From: PALSA-612 sp964595575
GTDB lineage: Bacteria > Actinomycetota > Thermoleophilia > Gaiellales > Gaiellaceae
Assembly: GCA_964595575.1 (NCBI GenBank)
Contig: CAZQRA010000007.1
Location: 22,010 to 86,009, forward strand
Reading direction: 5' to 3'
Length of the DNA stretch: 64,000 bases
The notes beneath the pieces are model-generated. The model was not told where the DNA came from and ran no database searches. It worked only from the letters and a program-made list of their open reading frames with translations. Position numbers and translations under genes: made by a program. This document shows, piece after piece, positions 15,013 through 23,423 of the stretch; within the stretch, counting starts at the first letter, position 1, and each line of letters starts with the position of its first letter.

Positions 15013-16954
15013 GGGCCCGAAGAGACCGTTCCGTCCCCGCGCCCACGGCGCCCACGGGCGCCGGCGGCGGGTCGTCATCGACCAAGCGGCGGGACGACCT
15101 CGTCCTGAGGCCCGCCAGCCCCGCGATCGGGCCGCCCGCGAGCGGCCCAAGGAGCAGGCTCCGACTCCCGCGGGCCCCGTCAGCGTGCCGTCGGGGGTCA
15201 CGGTGAAGGACCTGTCCCAGGCCCTCGGCGTTCCCATGCCCCAGATCATCAAGTTCCTCATGGAGGACCTGAAGCAGATGCGCACCGCCACCCAGTCGCT
15301 CTCCGACGAGGAGGTGGAGCTCATCGCTGCCGAGTTCGGCCGCGAGGTGACGATCAAGCACGCGGCCGAGGAGCCCGAGGAGCCGCAAGCCTTCGCCGAT
15401 AGGGAGGAGGATCTCGTCCCCCGTCCGCCGGTGGTGACCATCATGGGCCACGTCGACCACGGCAAGACCACCCTCCTCGACGCCATCCGCCAGACCTCGG
15501 TGGTGGAGACCGAGGCGGGCGGCATCACCCAGCACATCGGGGCCTACCAGGTCAACGTGGACGGGCGCAAGATCACCTTCCTCGATACCCCCGGCCACGA
15601 GGCCTTCACCGCCATGCGGGCGAGGGGGGCCAAGGTGACCGACATCGCCGTCCTCGTGGTCGCCGCCGACGACGGGGTCATGCCTCAGACCAAGGAGTCG
15701 ATCGCGCACGCCCGGGCCGCCCAGGTGCCGATCGTCGTGGCCATCAACAAGATCGACCTCCCTGACGCCAACCCCGACCGAGTCAAGGCAGAGCTGGCGG
15801 CGGAGGGGCTCCAGCCCGAGGAGTGGGGGGGGACGACCCAGTTCGCCGAGGTGTCCGCCAAGCAGAGGCTCAACCTCGACGACCTCCTGGAGAAGGTGCT
15901 CTTGGTAGCCGACGCCGAGCTCGAGCTGAAGGCGAACCCCAACGCCGAGGCCTCGGGGCCGATCATCGAGTCCCGCCTGGACGTGGGCCGGGGGCCGGTG
16001 GCGACCGTGCTCGTCCAGCGCGGCACCCTCAGGGTCGGCGACGCCGTGGTGGCCGGAGACGCCTGGGGACGGGTGCGGGCGCTCTACGACTTCCGGGGCG
16101 AGCGGATGAAGGAGGCCAAGCCGGGGGATCCGGTGGAGATCGTGGGCTTCGACAAGCCGCCCCAGGCCGGGGAGCTGTGCCGAGTAGTCGAGAACGAGCG
16201 CCAGGCTCGGCAACTGGCCCAGATGCGGGCCGAGCGCCTGCGGCGCGAGCAGCTCGCCCAACGGGCCAAGCCCATCTCGCTGGAGGCCCTCTTCTCCCGC
16301 ATGCAGGAGGGGGTCCAGGAGCTCAACATCATCCTCAAGGGAGACGTGGTCGGCTCGGTGGAGGCGGTCAGGGCCGAGCTGGAGAAGATCGAGCACCCGG
16401 AGGTGCGGGTGAACGTCATCCACGCCGCCGTGGGCGGCATCACCGAGAACGACGTCATGCTGGCCTCGGCCTCGAACGCCATGGTGGTCGGCTTCAACGT
16501 GCGGCCCAACGCGGAGGCGCGTGCCCTGGCCGAGCGCGAGGGCGTGGAGATCCGCACCTACCGCGTCATCTACCAGCTCACCGAGGACATCGAGCAGGCC
16601 CTGGTGGGCATGCTCAAGCCCGTCACCGAGGAGGTCACGATCGGAGAGGCGGAGGTGCGCCAGACGATCAAGATCTCCAGGGTGGGCACCGTGGCCGGGA
16701 GCTACGTCACGAGCGGGGTCGTCCGCCGCGGCGCCACCGTGCGGGTGGTGCGGGAAGGCGCCATCGTCTACGAGACCACCATCGACTCGCTCAAGCGGTT
16801 CAAGGACGACGTCCGCGAGGTGGCCGAGGGCTTCGAGTGCGGCATCCACCTGGCCGGCTTCGACGACGTCAAGGAGGGCGACGTGCTCGAGGTGTTCGAG
16901 GTACGCCAGGTGGAGCGGACCGGCCTCGAGGCCACCGCCGCGGAGACGTCGTAG
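15005..16954 (+). CDS. infB: Translation initiation factor IF-2
   Basis: A 649-residue GTPase that places initiator tRNA on the 30S subunit. The N-terminal part is short (about 135 residues against several hundred in Streptomyces), basic, then an IF2_N domain (VTVKDLSQALGVPMPQIIKFL). The G domain has GHVDHGKTTLLDAI, DTPGHEAF and NKIDL, followed by domains II-IV (IILKGDVVGSVEAV, GYNVRPN-like GFNVRPNAEARALAE). The compact N terminus resembles that of thermophiles and Firmicutes more than most actinomycetes. Confidence 0.96.
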   Translation: MAEGPKRPFRPRAHGAHGRRRRVVIDQAAGRPRPEARQPRDRAARERPKEQAPTPAGPVSVPSGVTVKDLSQALGVPMPQIIKFLMEDLKQMRTATQSLSDEEVELIAAEFGREVTIKHAAEEPEEPQAFADREEDLVPRPPVVTIMGHVDHGKTTLLDAIRQTSVVETEAGGITQHIGAYQVNVDGRKITFLDTPGHEAFTAMRARGAKVTDIAVLVVAADDGVMPQTKESIAHARAAQVPIVVAINKIDLPDANPDRVKAELAAEGLQPEEWGGTTQFAEVSAKQRLNLDDLLEKVLLVADAELELKANPNAEASGPIIESRLDVGRGPVATVLVQRGTLRVGDAVVAGDAWGRVRALYDFRGERMKEAKPGDPVEIVGFDKPPQAGELCRVVENERQARQLAQMRAERLRREQLAQRAKPISLEALFSRMQEGVQELNIILKGDVVGSVEAVRAELEKIEHPEVRVNVIHAAVGGITENDVMLASASNAMVVGFNVRPNAEARALAEREGVEIRTYRVIYQLTEDIEQALVGMLKPVTEEVTIGEAEVRQTIKISRVGTVAGSYVTSGVVRRGATVRVVREGAIVYETTIDSLKRFKDDVREVAEGFECGIHLAGFDDVKEGDVLEVFEVRQVERTGLEATAAETS

Positions 16955-16985
16955 CCCAGGCGGCGCCGGGCCTAGCGGGAGGTCG

Positions 16986-16991
16986 TACCCT
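16986..16991 (+). promoter_or_regulatory. -10 box of ylxP (leaderless type)
   Basis: TACCCT ends 6 nt before GTG 16998 with no Shine-Dalgarno, which supports the chosen start. Confidence 0.45.
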
Positions 16992-16997
16992 TTCCCC

Positions 16998-17309
16998 GTG
17001 GGCTTCGGGTACGTGGGCATCCTCTCCGTCGAGCTCCACTTCCCGGACTCGGGCTCGCTCAAGACCAAGCGCATGCACCTGCGCTCGGCCAAGGCTCAGC
17101 TCCAGAAGCGGTTCGGAGCCTCCGTAGCCGAGGTCGACCACCACGAGCTGTGGCAGCGGGCGCGGCTAGCGGTGGCCTGCGTGGCCCGCGGCCACCGGGA
17201 GCTGCACGAGCTCCTCGACGGCGCCGAGCGGTACCTGGCGGCCCAGGAGTTTGAGCTCGTTCGGGCGGAGCGGGAGGTCGTGGCGCTGGGGGACGAGCTC
17301 GGCCGGTAG
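16998..17309 (+). CDS. YlxP family protein (DUF503)
   Basis: A 103-residue small alpha/beta protein of the DUF503/YlxP family. The N-terminal VGILSVELHFPDSGSLKTKR and the AEVDHHELWQRARLAVACV segment match the family. It is found between infB and rbfA in many Gram-positive bacteria; its role is unknown though a link to ribosome assembly is likely from context. GTG 16998 was preferred because the -10-like TACCCT sits 6 nt upstream. Confidence 0.88.
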   Translation: MGFGYVGILSVELHFPDSGSLKTKRMHLRSAKAQLQKRFGASVAEVDHHELWQRARLAVACVARGHRELHELLDGAERYLAAQEFELVRAEREVVALGDELGR

Positions 17310-17323
17310 GAGCGCGGGCGCGC

Positions 17324-17329
17324 TACGCT
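17324..17329 (+). promoter_or_regulatory. -10 box before the 29-codon ORF and rbfA
   Basis: TACGCT ends 6 nt before GTG 17336, the exact spacing seen at other leaderless genes in the window. Confidence 0.4.
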
Positions 17330-17335
17330 GGCCCG

Positions 17336-17425
17336 GTGGGAGGGGCAAGTAGCGTGGTGGACGGCGAGGGACGGAAGCGACCCCGACGAGGCGGCCAGCG
17401 CCGCCCCGGCGCCTCCTCGAGGTGA
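17336..17425 (+). CDS. Short basic leader-like ORF upstream of rbfA
   Basis: GTG 17336 to TGA 17423-17425 encodes 29 residues, beginning MGGASSVVDGEGRKRPRRGG and ending RRPGASSR, strongly basic. A -10-like TACGCT lies 6 nt before the GTG. The stop falls inside GAGGTGA (17419-17425), the likely Shine-Dalgarno of rbfA (GTG 17432). Ribosomes finishing this ORF would therefore sit on the rbfA start region, so a coupling or leader-peptide role is inferred. It could instead be untranslated leader. Confidence 0.4.
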   Translation: MGGASSVVDGEGRKRPRRGGQRRPGASSR

Positions 17426-17431
17426 CGGGCT

Positions 17432-17779
17432 GTGGCCGGCGAGCGCATGCGGAGGGTGAACGAGTCGCTCCGGCAGCTCCTGTCCGAGGCCGTGCTCGAG
17501 CTCAAGGATCCCCGCATCGGCTTCGTGACCGTGACCGGGGTGGAGACCTCTCCCGACCTGCGCCAGGCCCGCGTGTACGTGAGCGTGCTCGGGAACGAGC
17601 GGCGCCGACGGCGCACCCTCGAGGGCTTGGCCGCCGCCCACGGCGTTCTCCAGGCCCGCATCGCCCGGGAGCTGCGCCTGAAGCGAACGCCCCAGCTCAC
17701 CTTCGCATACGATCCTTCGGTGGAGCGGGGGGTGCGAATGGCCAAGCTGATCGATGAGCTCGTTGAAGGCGACGAGTGA
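17432..17779 (+). CDS. rbfA: Ribosome-binding factor A
   Basis: A 115-residue KH-like factor for late 30S maturation and cold adaptation. The signatures ELKDPRIGFVTVTGVE and QARVYVSVLG match the family, as does the RTPQLTFAYD-like end KRTPQLTFAYDPSVERG. GTG 17432 lies 6 nt after GAGGTGA. It overlaps the start of the DHH phosphoesterase gene by 26 nt. Confidence 0.94.
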   Translation: MAGERMRRVNESLRQLLSEAVLELKDPRIGFVTVTGVETSPDLRQARVYVSVLGNERRRRRTLEGLAAAHGVLQARIARELRLKRTPQLTFAYDPSVERGVRMAKLIDELVEGDE

Positions 17780-18761
17780 GGTGAGGGCGGCGGCGGAGGC
17801 CCTGCGCTCCCGCGACTGCTTCCTCCTCGTCACCCACGAGAACCCCGACGGGGACGCCCTCGGCTCCATCCTGGGGCTCAAGCTGGCCCTGGAGCAGCTC
17901 GGGCGCGACGCCCTCATGTTCCTCCCCGGCGAGACCGATCCGCCGGCCGAGTACTCGATCATGCCCCTCCACGATCTGCGGCGGGAGCTTCCCCAGGACG
18001 CGCCCGAGCGGGCCCTCGTGGCCCTCGACTGCGCCAGCGCCAAGCGGATGGGAAAGGCTGCCGATCTCCTGCCCCAGGTGCCGATCTCGGTCAACGTCGA
18101 CCACCACCACGACAACACCCGCTTTGCGGCCGTGAACGTCGTCGTCCCCGACGCCTCCTCCACGGGGGAGATCGTCTACGACCTCCTTCGGGAGCTGGGA
18201 GTGACCCTCACGCCCGAGATCGCCGAGGCCTTGTACATCGCCCTTGTCACCGACACCGGGCGCTTCCAGTACGCCAACACGACCCCGAGGGCCCTGCGCC
18301 TGGCGGCGGAGCTGGTGGAGGCGGGCGTGGACGTCCACCGCATCTTCCAGGGGATCTACGAGTCGGTGGAGCTGGCCAAGCTCAAGCTGCTCGCCCGCGC
18401 CCTGGAGCGGGCCCAGGTGTACGAAGGCGGCACCCTCGTCGTCTCCTACCTCCTTCGCAGCGACTTCGCCGAGCTGGGGGTGGGGGAGGAGTACGCGGAG
18501 GGGATCATCGACTACCTGCGCGCGGTGGACGGGGCGCTCATGGCCGCCGTCATCCGGGAGCCGCCGGAGCCTCCCGACGCTCCCCGCAGGGTGAGCCTGC
18601 GCGCGTCCAGCGACGAGATCGACGTCTCGGCCATCGCCCGCAAGCGGGGCGGGGGAGGCCACCGTCAGGCCGCCGGGTTCTCCAGCCCCGAGAGCATCGA
18701 CGAGATCAGCGCCTTCCTTCGTTCCGAGCTCGCCCGCAGCCATGCCTCCGCGGGGTCTTAG
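17754..18761 (+). CDS. nrnA: DHH/DHHA1 phosphoesterase, NrnA-like nano-RNase / pAp phosphatase
   Basis: A 335-residue DHH-family enzyme. The N-terminal DHH domain has THENPDGDALGS, VALDCAS and the family motif NVDHHHDN; the C-terminal DHHA1 domain has GGGGHRQAAGF. NrnA proteins degrade 2-5 nt RNA ends and dephosphorylate pAp; some also act on pApA from c-di-AMP. The rbfA-nrnA-truB order is standard in Gram-positives. The start at ATG 17754 gives a 26-nt overlap with rbfA; a slightly later start is possible. Confidence 0.92.
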   Translation: MSSLKATSEVRAAAEALRSRDCFLLVTHENPDGDALGSILGLKLALEQLGRDALMFLPGETDPPAEYSIMPLHDLRRELPQDAPERALVALDCASAKRMGKAADLLPQVPISVNVDHHHDNTRFAAVNVVVPDASSTGEIVYDLLRELGVTLTPEIAEALYIALVTDTGRFQYANTTPRALRLAAELVEAGVDVHRIFQGIYESVELAKLKLLARALERAQVYEGGTLVVSYLLRSDFAELGVGEEYAEGIIDYLRAVDGALMAAVIREPPEPPDAPRRVSLRASSDEIDVSAIARKRGGGGHRQAAGFSSPESIDEISAFLRSELARSHASAGS

Positions 18762-19518
18762 GCCGACGGGGCTTGTGCTCGTGGATAAGCCGGCGGGGCC
18801 CTCCTCGTTCGCCGTCGTCAAGCGCCTGCGCGACCGCACCGGTGCCAGGGCGGGCCATGCGGGGACGCTCGACCCCTTCGCCAGCGGCCTCCTGCTTGTC
18901 CTGCTCGGCTCGGCCACCCGCCTTGCCCGCTACCTGGTGGGGCTGGACAAGCGATACGTGACCGAGATCGACCTGCGGGCCCGCACGACCACGGGAGACA
19001 TCGAGGGGGAGGTGGTGGGGGAGCAGCGGCCGCCGTCGCCAGAGGAGCTGGCCGCTCGCCTGGAAGGGTTGCGCGGGGAGGTGGAGCTCCCCATCCCGGC
19101 GGCCTCGGCCGTCAAGATCGCCGGCGAGCGGGCCTACCGCCTCGCCCGCAAGGGGGTGGCTGTGGCCATGCCCCGCCGGCGCTCCACCATCCGCGACCTC
19201 GTGCTGCATCGGTACGAGGCCGGGGTGGCCACCGTCGAGCTGGAGGTGAGCTCGGGGACGTACGTGCGGGCCGTCGCCGACGTCCTGGGGGGGCACTGCC
19301 GCAGCCTGCGCCGCCTCCGGGTGGGCCCCTTCGCGGTGGAGGATGCCGACGACGAGCGCATCCTGCCCCCCCTCGAGGCGCTTCCCTTCCTGCCCCTGGT
19401 CGAGGTAGGAGAGGAGGAGGCTCGCGCCATCAGGGAGGGGCGCAGGCGGGTGCGGGATCTGGTGCGGGTCGCCTGCGCCGGCGAGCTCGTGTGCGTGGAC
19501 GGGACGGTGTTGCCGTGA
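18742..19518 (+). CDS. truB: tRNA pseudouridine(55) synthase
   Basis: A 258-residue TruB that makes pseudouridine 55 in the T-loop of tRNAs. The catalytic Asp lies in GHAGTLDPFASGLLLVLLG (residues about 36-54); VDKPAGPSSF and SGTYVRAVADVLG are further family motifs. It overlaps the end of nrnA by 20 nt and the start of ribF by 4 nt, a tight translationally coupled block. Confidence 0.95.
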   Translation: MPPRGLRPTGLVLVDKPAGPSSFAVVKRLRDRTGARAGHAGTLDPFASGLLLVLLGSATRLARYLVGLDKRYVTEIDLRARTTTGDIEGEVVGEQRPPSPEELAARLEGLRGEVELPIPAASAVKIAGERAYRLARKGVAVAMPRRRSTIRDLVLHRYEAGVATVELEVSSGTYVRAVADVLGGHCRSLRRLRVGPFAVEDADDERILPPLEALPFLPLVEVGEEEARAIREGRRRVRDLVRVACAGELVCVDGTVLP

Positions 19519-20408
19519 AGGTGGCCCGGACCGTCTCCGAGCTGGAGCCGCGGGAGCGGGCGGTCGCCATCGGCACCTTCGACGGCGTCCACCGTGGACA
19601 CAGGCGGGTGATCGAGACCGCCCTGGCGACGGGCCTCGTGCCCACGGTGGTCACCTTCCATCCCCACCCCCGCCTTGCCCTCGGCTACGCCGTCGAGCTT
19701 CTGGCCACGCTGGAGCGACGCCTGGAGCTGCTCGAGGCGATCGGGGTCGAGGAGGTACTCGTGGTCGAGTTCACCCCCGACTTCGTGTTCACCGAGGCGG
19801 AGGCCTTCGCGCACACGGTACTTGCCCCCATGGGGACGCGGGTGGTGGTGGCTGGGGAGGGCTTCCGCTTCGGGCACAAGCGGCGAGGAGACCTCGACCT
19901 GCTGCGTCGCCTCGGCTACGAGACGAGGTCGGTGCCCCTCCTCCCCGGGGTCTCCTCGACGACCATCAGGCGCCTTCTGCACGAGGGCGAGGTAGCAGCC
20001 GCGGCGGCGCTCCTGGGGCGCCCTCCCGAGGTCGAGGGTCGGGTGGTGGCCGGGGACGCCCGGGGAGGGACGCTCGGCTTCCCCACCGCCAACCTCGCCC
20101 TCGATCCCTACCTCCTCGTCCCTGCCCACGGCATCTACGCCGGGGCCGCCCACGGCCACCGCGCCGCGGTGTCCATCGGCGTCAACCCCCACTACGGGGG
20201 CCGGGAGCGGCGGGTGGAGGTGCACCTGATCGACTTCCACGGCGACCTCTACGGGCAACGCCTGGTCGTGGAGCTGTGGCGCAGGCTGCGGGACGAGCAG
20301 GCCTTTGCCAGCGAGGAGGAGCTGGTGGCGCAGATCGCCCGCGACGTGGAGGAGGCGCGGGCAGCTACCCGTCCTGCGACCGAGCCGGAGGCGCCGCTGC
20401 TACCCTAG
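19515..20408 (+). CDS. ribF: Bifunctional riboflavin kinase / FAD synthetase
   Basis: A 297-residue RibF. The N-terminal FMN adenylyltransferase domain has AIGTFDGVHRGHRRVIE and the SSTTIRRLL motif; the C-terminal riboflavin kinase domain has TLGFPTANLALDPYL and GINPHYGG-like SIGVNPHYGGRERRVEVHL. It converts riboflavin to FMN and FAD, cofactors used by PyrD, PyrK and CoaBC of this window. GTG 19515 overlaps the truB stop. A promoter for rpsO is embedded at its very end. Confidence 0.95.
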   Translation: MKVARTVSELEPRERAVAIGTFDGVHRGHRRVIETALATGLVPTVVTFHPHPRLALGYAVELLATLERRLELLEAIGVEEVLVVEFTPDFVFTEAEAFAHTVLAPMGTRVVVAGEGFRFGHKRRGDLDLLRRLGYETRSVPLLPGVSSTTIRRLLHEGEVAAAAALLGRPPEVEGRVVAGDARGGTLGFPTANLALDPYLLVPAHGIYAGAAHGHRAAVSIGVNPHYGGRERRVEVHLIDFHGDLYGQRLVVELWRRLRDEQAFASEEELVAQIARDVEEARAATRPATEPEAPLLP

Positions 20409-20450
20409 GAACGACCGCAGCCCCGGCCGGCCGTAGAGCTTCCCTACGGC
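20401..20450 (+). promoter_or_regulatory. rpsO promoter -10 and leader hairpin
   Basis: A -10-like TACCCT (20401-20406) at the ribF end predicts a start near 20413. The leader then folds into GCCGTAG (20430-20436) / CTACGGC (20444-20450), 7 bp with a 7-nt loop, upstream of the GGAGG of rpsO. rpsO leaders commonly bind S15 for autoregulation, so this hairpin is a candidate site. Confidence 0.5.
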
Positions 20451-20487
20451 GGGCTGAGACTGCGGAGTCGCCAACCTGGAGGTACGA

Positions 20488-20757
20488 GTGACCCTCACCA
20501 AGGAAGCCAAGCAGGAGATCGTCAGCAAGCACGGCCGCCACGCGGCGGACACGGGATCGGCCCAGGTACAGATCGCCCTTCTCACCACCCGCATCAACCA
20601 GCTCACCGAGCACCTGCGGGTGCACAAGAAGGACCACCACTCCCGGCGCGGCCTCCTCAAGCTGGTCGGTCGTAGGCGGCGGCTGCTCGACTACCTCCAG
20701 CGCACCGATGTGGAGGGCTACCGCGCCCTCATCAAGGAGCTCGGGCTCAGGCGCTGA
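20488..20757 (+). CDS. rpsO: 30S ribosomal protein S15
   Basis: An 89-residue four-helix S15 that binds 16S rRNA in the central domain. The signature HHSRRGLLKLVGRRRRLLDYL and the N-terminal GSAQVQIALLTTRINQLTEH are intact. GTG 20488 has GGAGG 6 nt upstream. It is followed by a long hairpin and pnp, the universal rpsO-pnp arrangement. Confidence 0.96.
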   Translation: MTLTKEAKQEIVSKHGRHAADTGSAQVQIALLTTRINQLTEHLRVHKKDHHSRRGLLKLVGRRRRLLDYLQRTDVEGYRALIKELGLRR

Positions 20758-20783
20758 CCACCCCGGGCGGAAGCGACGGAAAC

Positions 20784-20845
20784 GGAGAGTGGAAGTTTGA
20801 GCGAGCTTCACCGAGCAGTGAGGCTGACTCAAACCTCCACTCTCC
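20784..20845 (+). promoter_or_regulatory. Long rpsO-pnp intergenic stem-loop, probable RNase III site
   Basis: The left arm 20784-20801 pairs with the right arm 20828-20845 over 18 positions with a single A-C mismatch. The loop itself closes with AGCTTCAC (20804-20811) against GTGAGGCT (20818-20825), 8 bp with one wobble. The double-stranded total is about 26 bp. In E. coli the same intergenic position carries an RNase III hairpin whose cleavage lets PNPase repress its own mRNA. There is no U tract, so simple termination is less likely. Confidence 0.75.
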
Positions 20846-20867
20846 CTGAGAGCACGTGGAGGAGACC

Positions 20868-23366
20868 ATGGACTACACGACCGACCGCGTAACGTCGGTC
20901 TCCGTGACCGTAGGCGGTCAGGAGATCGTCTTCGAGACCGGCAGGCTGGCCAAGCAGGCCGACGGCGCCGTCCTCGCCCGCTCGGGAGAGACGATGGTGC
21001 TGGCCACCGCCCAGGGGAGGCTCGATGCCCGCGAGGGAGCCGACTTCTTCCCGCTCACGGTGGACGTCGAGGAGCGCATGTACGCCGCCGGCAAGATCCC
21101 CGGCGGCTTCTTCAAGCGGGAGGGGCGGCCGAGCGAGCGGGCCATCCTCATCGCCCGCATGATCGATCGCCCCATTCGGCCGCTGTGGCCGAAGGGGTTC
21201 AGGAACGAGGTGCAGATCATCTGCACCATCCTCTCCGCCGACCTCGTTACCGCCCACGACATCCTCTGCATCAACGGGGCTTCGGCGGCACTGATGGTGT
21301 CCTCCCTCCCCTTCCTGGGGCCGGTGGGAGCGGTGCGGATCGGCCTCATCGACGGCGAGCTGGTGGTCAACCCCACCCTGGCCGAGGTCAAGGACGTCTC
21401 CAAGCTCGACCTCGTGGTCGTGGGCACCAAGGAGGCCTTGACCATGGTGGAGGCGGGCGCCGACGAGGTACCCGAGGACACGATCCTGGCCGCCTTCGAG
21501 CTCGCCCAGGGGGAGATCCGCAAGATCTGCGAGGCCCAAGAGGAGCTCCGCCGCCAGGCCGGCAAGCCCAAGTGGCTCGACCTGGAGCTCACCGCCGAGC
21601 TCGAGGCCCGCTACGGAGAGCGTATCCGGGGCGAGATCGCTCGGCTCGGCCTCCGCGACGGCGGGGCGATCGCGGAGGCAATCGCGAGCGAGCTGTGCCC
21701 GCCCCTGACCATGACCTCGACGGAGGAGGACATCGTCCGTCGCGCCCAGGTTCACGCCAGCTTGAGCCAGATTCTCGACGAGGCCAGGCTGGCGGCCGTC
21801 GAGGGGCCCGTGCGCGAGCAGTTCGAGGCCGAGCTACGGGCGCTCACCGACGCCGAGCAAGACTCCAAGGAGCTCAAGTCGGCCAAGCGGCAGCTCCTCT
21901 TCGACCGGATCGTGGAGGCGGTCGAGCTTCCGTTCCCGGCCGGCCCGGTGCCTAGCGAGGGGGAGGCGCCGACCACCAAGGACCCCCTCACCCGCCAGTA
22001 CGTGAAGCGGGCGGCGGAGGGCATCTACAAGGAGCTCGTCCGCCGCAAGATCGCGGTGGAGAAGCGGCGACCCGACGGGCGGGCGGCGGACGAGATCCGT
22101 CCCGTCTCCTGCGAGGTGCGGGTGTCGCCGCGCACCCACGGCTCGGCCCTCTTCACCCGCGGCCAGACCCAGGTCATGACCCTGCTCACCCTGGGGACGG
22201 CCAAGGAGGGCCAGCGCATCGACGACCTCTCCTTGGAGGAGGAGCGTCGGTACATGCACCACTACAACTTCCCTCCCTACTCGGTGGGGGAGACGGGCTT
22301 CATGCGCGGCCCCAAGCGTCGGGACATCGGCCACGGGGCCCTCGCCCAGCGGGCCCTGGAGCCCATGATCCCGTCCCCGGACGAGTTCCCGTACACGATC
22401 CGGCTGGTGTCGGAGACCCTGGAGTCGAACGGCTCCTCCTCCATGGCCTCCGTCTGCGGCTCCACCCTGGCCCTCCAGGACGCCGGGGTACCCATCAAGC
22501 GGCCGGTCAGCGGCATCGCCATGGGGCTCGTCAAGGAGGGGGACGATTACGTCATCCTCACCGACATCCAGGGCGCCGAGGACCACCTGGGGGACATGGA
22601 CTTCAAGGTGGCCGGGTCTCGCGAGGGGATCACCGCCCTGCAGATGGACATCAAGATCGCCGGGGTCACCCAGGACATCATGCGGGCGGCGCTCGAGCAG
22701 GCGCGGCGGGCCCGGGAGCTCATCCTCGACAAGATGGCCGAGGTCATGCCCCACTCCCGCGAGGAGCTGGCCGCCCACGCCCCTCGTATCTCCTCGATGA
22801 AGATCGACCCCGAGTACATCGGGGTAGTCATCGGCAAGGGCGGGGAGACGATCCGCTCGATCGAGTCCGACTACGACGTCCAGGTAGACATCGAGGAGGA
22901 CGGCACCATCCTCGTCTACGCCGCGGACGGCACCAAGGCGGAGAGGGCCATGCGGGCGATCACCGCCCTCGTGAAGGAGCCAGAGGTGGGGGACCTGTAC
23001 ACGGGCCGGGTGGTCAAGCTCACCCAGTTCGGCGCCTTCGTCGAGCTCAAGAAGGGAACCGACGGTCTCCTCCACGTCTCCAACGTGGGCCCGGGCAGGA
23101 TCGGCCGCATCGAGGACGTGATCGAGCGCGGAGACGTGCTCGACGTGGTGGTGCAGGAGGTCGACAAGGAGCGAGGCCGGATCGGGCTCAAGCTGGTCGC
23201 GAAGCACGAGAACGGCAAGCTGGTCACGCCCGAGGAGCTGGTGGAGCGGGCCAAGGCGGCCTCGGCTGCCCGCCCCCCCGAGGAGCGAGAGCGCCCGCGG
23301 CGGGAGGAGCGGGGAGGCGAGCAGCGCCGCCGGGGGCCACGGCGGGGGCCGAGGCGCTCCGAGTAG
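20868..23366 (+). CDS. pnp: Polyribonucleotide nucleotidyltransferase (PNPase)
   Basis: An 832-residue phosphorolytic 3'-5' exoribonuclease. It has two RNase PH-like domains (KREGRPSERAILIARMIDRP; SNGSSSMASVCGSTLALQDA), a KH domain (VVIGKGGETIRSIESDYDVQ) and an S1 domain (YTGRVVKLTQFGAFVELKKG). It is about 100 residues longer than E. coli PNPase because the helical linker between the two PH domains (roughly 225-360) is enlarged, and it ends in a charged RG-rich tail. ATG 20868 was chosen after GGAGGAG; a GTG at 20856 would place the SD inside the gene. Confidence 0.96.
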   Translation: MDYTTDRVTSVSVTVGGQEIVFETGRLAKQADGAVLARSGETMVLATAQGRLDAREGADFFPLTVDVEERMYAAGKIPGGFFKREGRPSERAILIARMIDRPIRPLWPKGFRNEVQIICTILSADLVTAHDILCINGASAALMVSSLPFLGPVGAVRIGLIDGELVVNPTLAEVKDVSKLDLVVVGTKEALTMVEAGADEVPEDTILAAFELAQGEIRKICEAQEELRRQAGKPKWLDLELTAELEARYGERIRGEIARLGLRDGGAIAEAIASELCPPLTMTSTEEDIVRRAQVHASLSQILDEARLAAVEGPVREQFEAELRALTDAEQDSKELKSAKRQLLFDRIVEAVELPFPAGPVPSEGEAPTTKDPLTRQYVKRAAEGIYKELVRRKIAVEKRRPDGRAADEIRPVSCEVRVSPRTHGSALFTRGQTQVMTLLTLGTAKEGQRIDDLSLEEERRYMHHYNFPPYSVGETGFMRGPKRRDIGHGALAQRALEPMIPSPDEFPYTIRLVSETLESNGSSSMASVCGSTLALQDAGVPIKRPVSGIAMGLVKEGDDYVILTDIQGAEDHLGDMDFKVAGSREGITALQMDIKIAGVTQDIMRAALEQARRARELILDKMAEVMPHSREELAAHAPRISSMKIDPEYIGVVIGKGGETIRSIESDYDVQVDIEEDGTILVYAADGTKAERAMRAITALVKEPEVGDLYTGRVVKLTQFGAFVELKKGTDGLLHVSNVGPGRIGRIEDVIERGDVLDVVVQEVDKERGRIGLKLVAKHENGKLVTPEELVERAKAASAARPPEERERPRREERGGEQRRRGPRRGPRRSE

Positions 23367-23381
23367 AGGTGACAGAGGGAG

Positions 23382-23408
23382 GGGAGGGGGCCCGCTCGAC
23401 CCCCTCCC
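23382..23408. terminator. Bidirectional G/C hairpin between pnp and the SnoaL-like gene
   Basis: GGGAGGGGG (23382-23390) pairs with CCCCCTCCC (23400-23408), 9 bp and a 9-nt loop. It lies between two convergent genes and lacks a U tract. Confidence 0.55.
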
Positions 23409-23423
23409 GCGCGGCCGCAGGGC

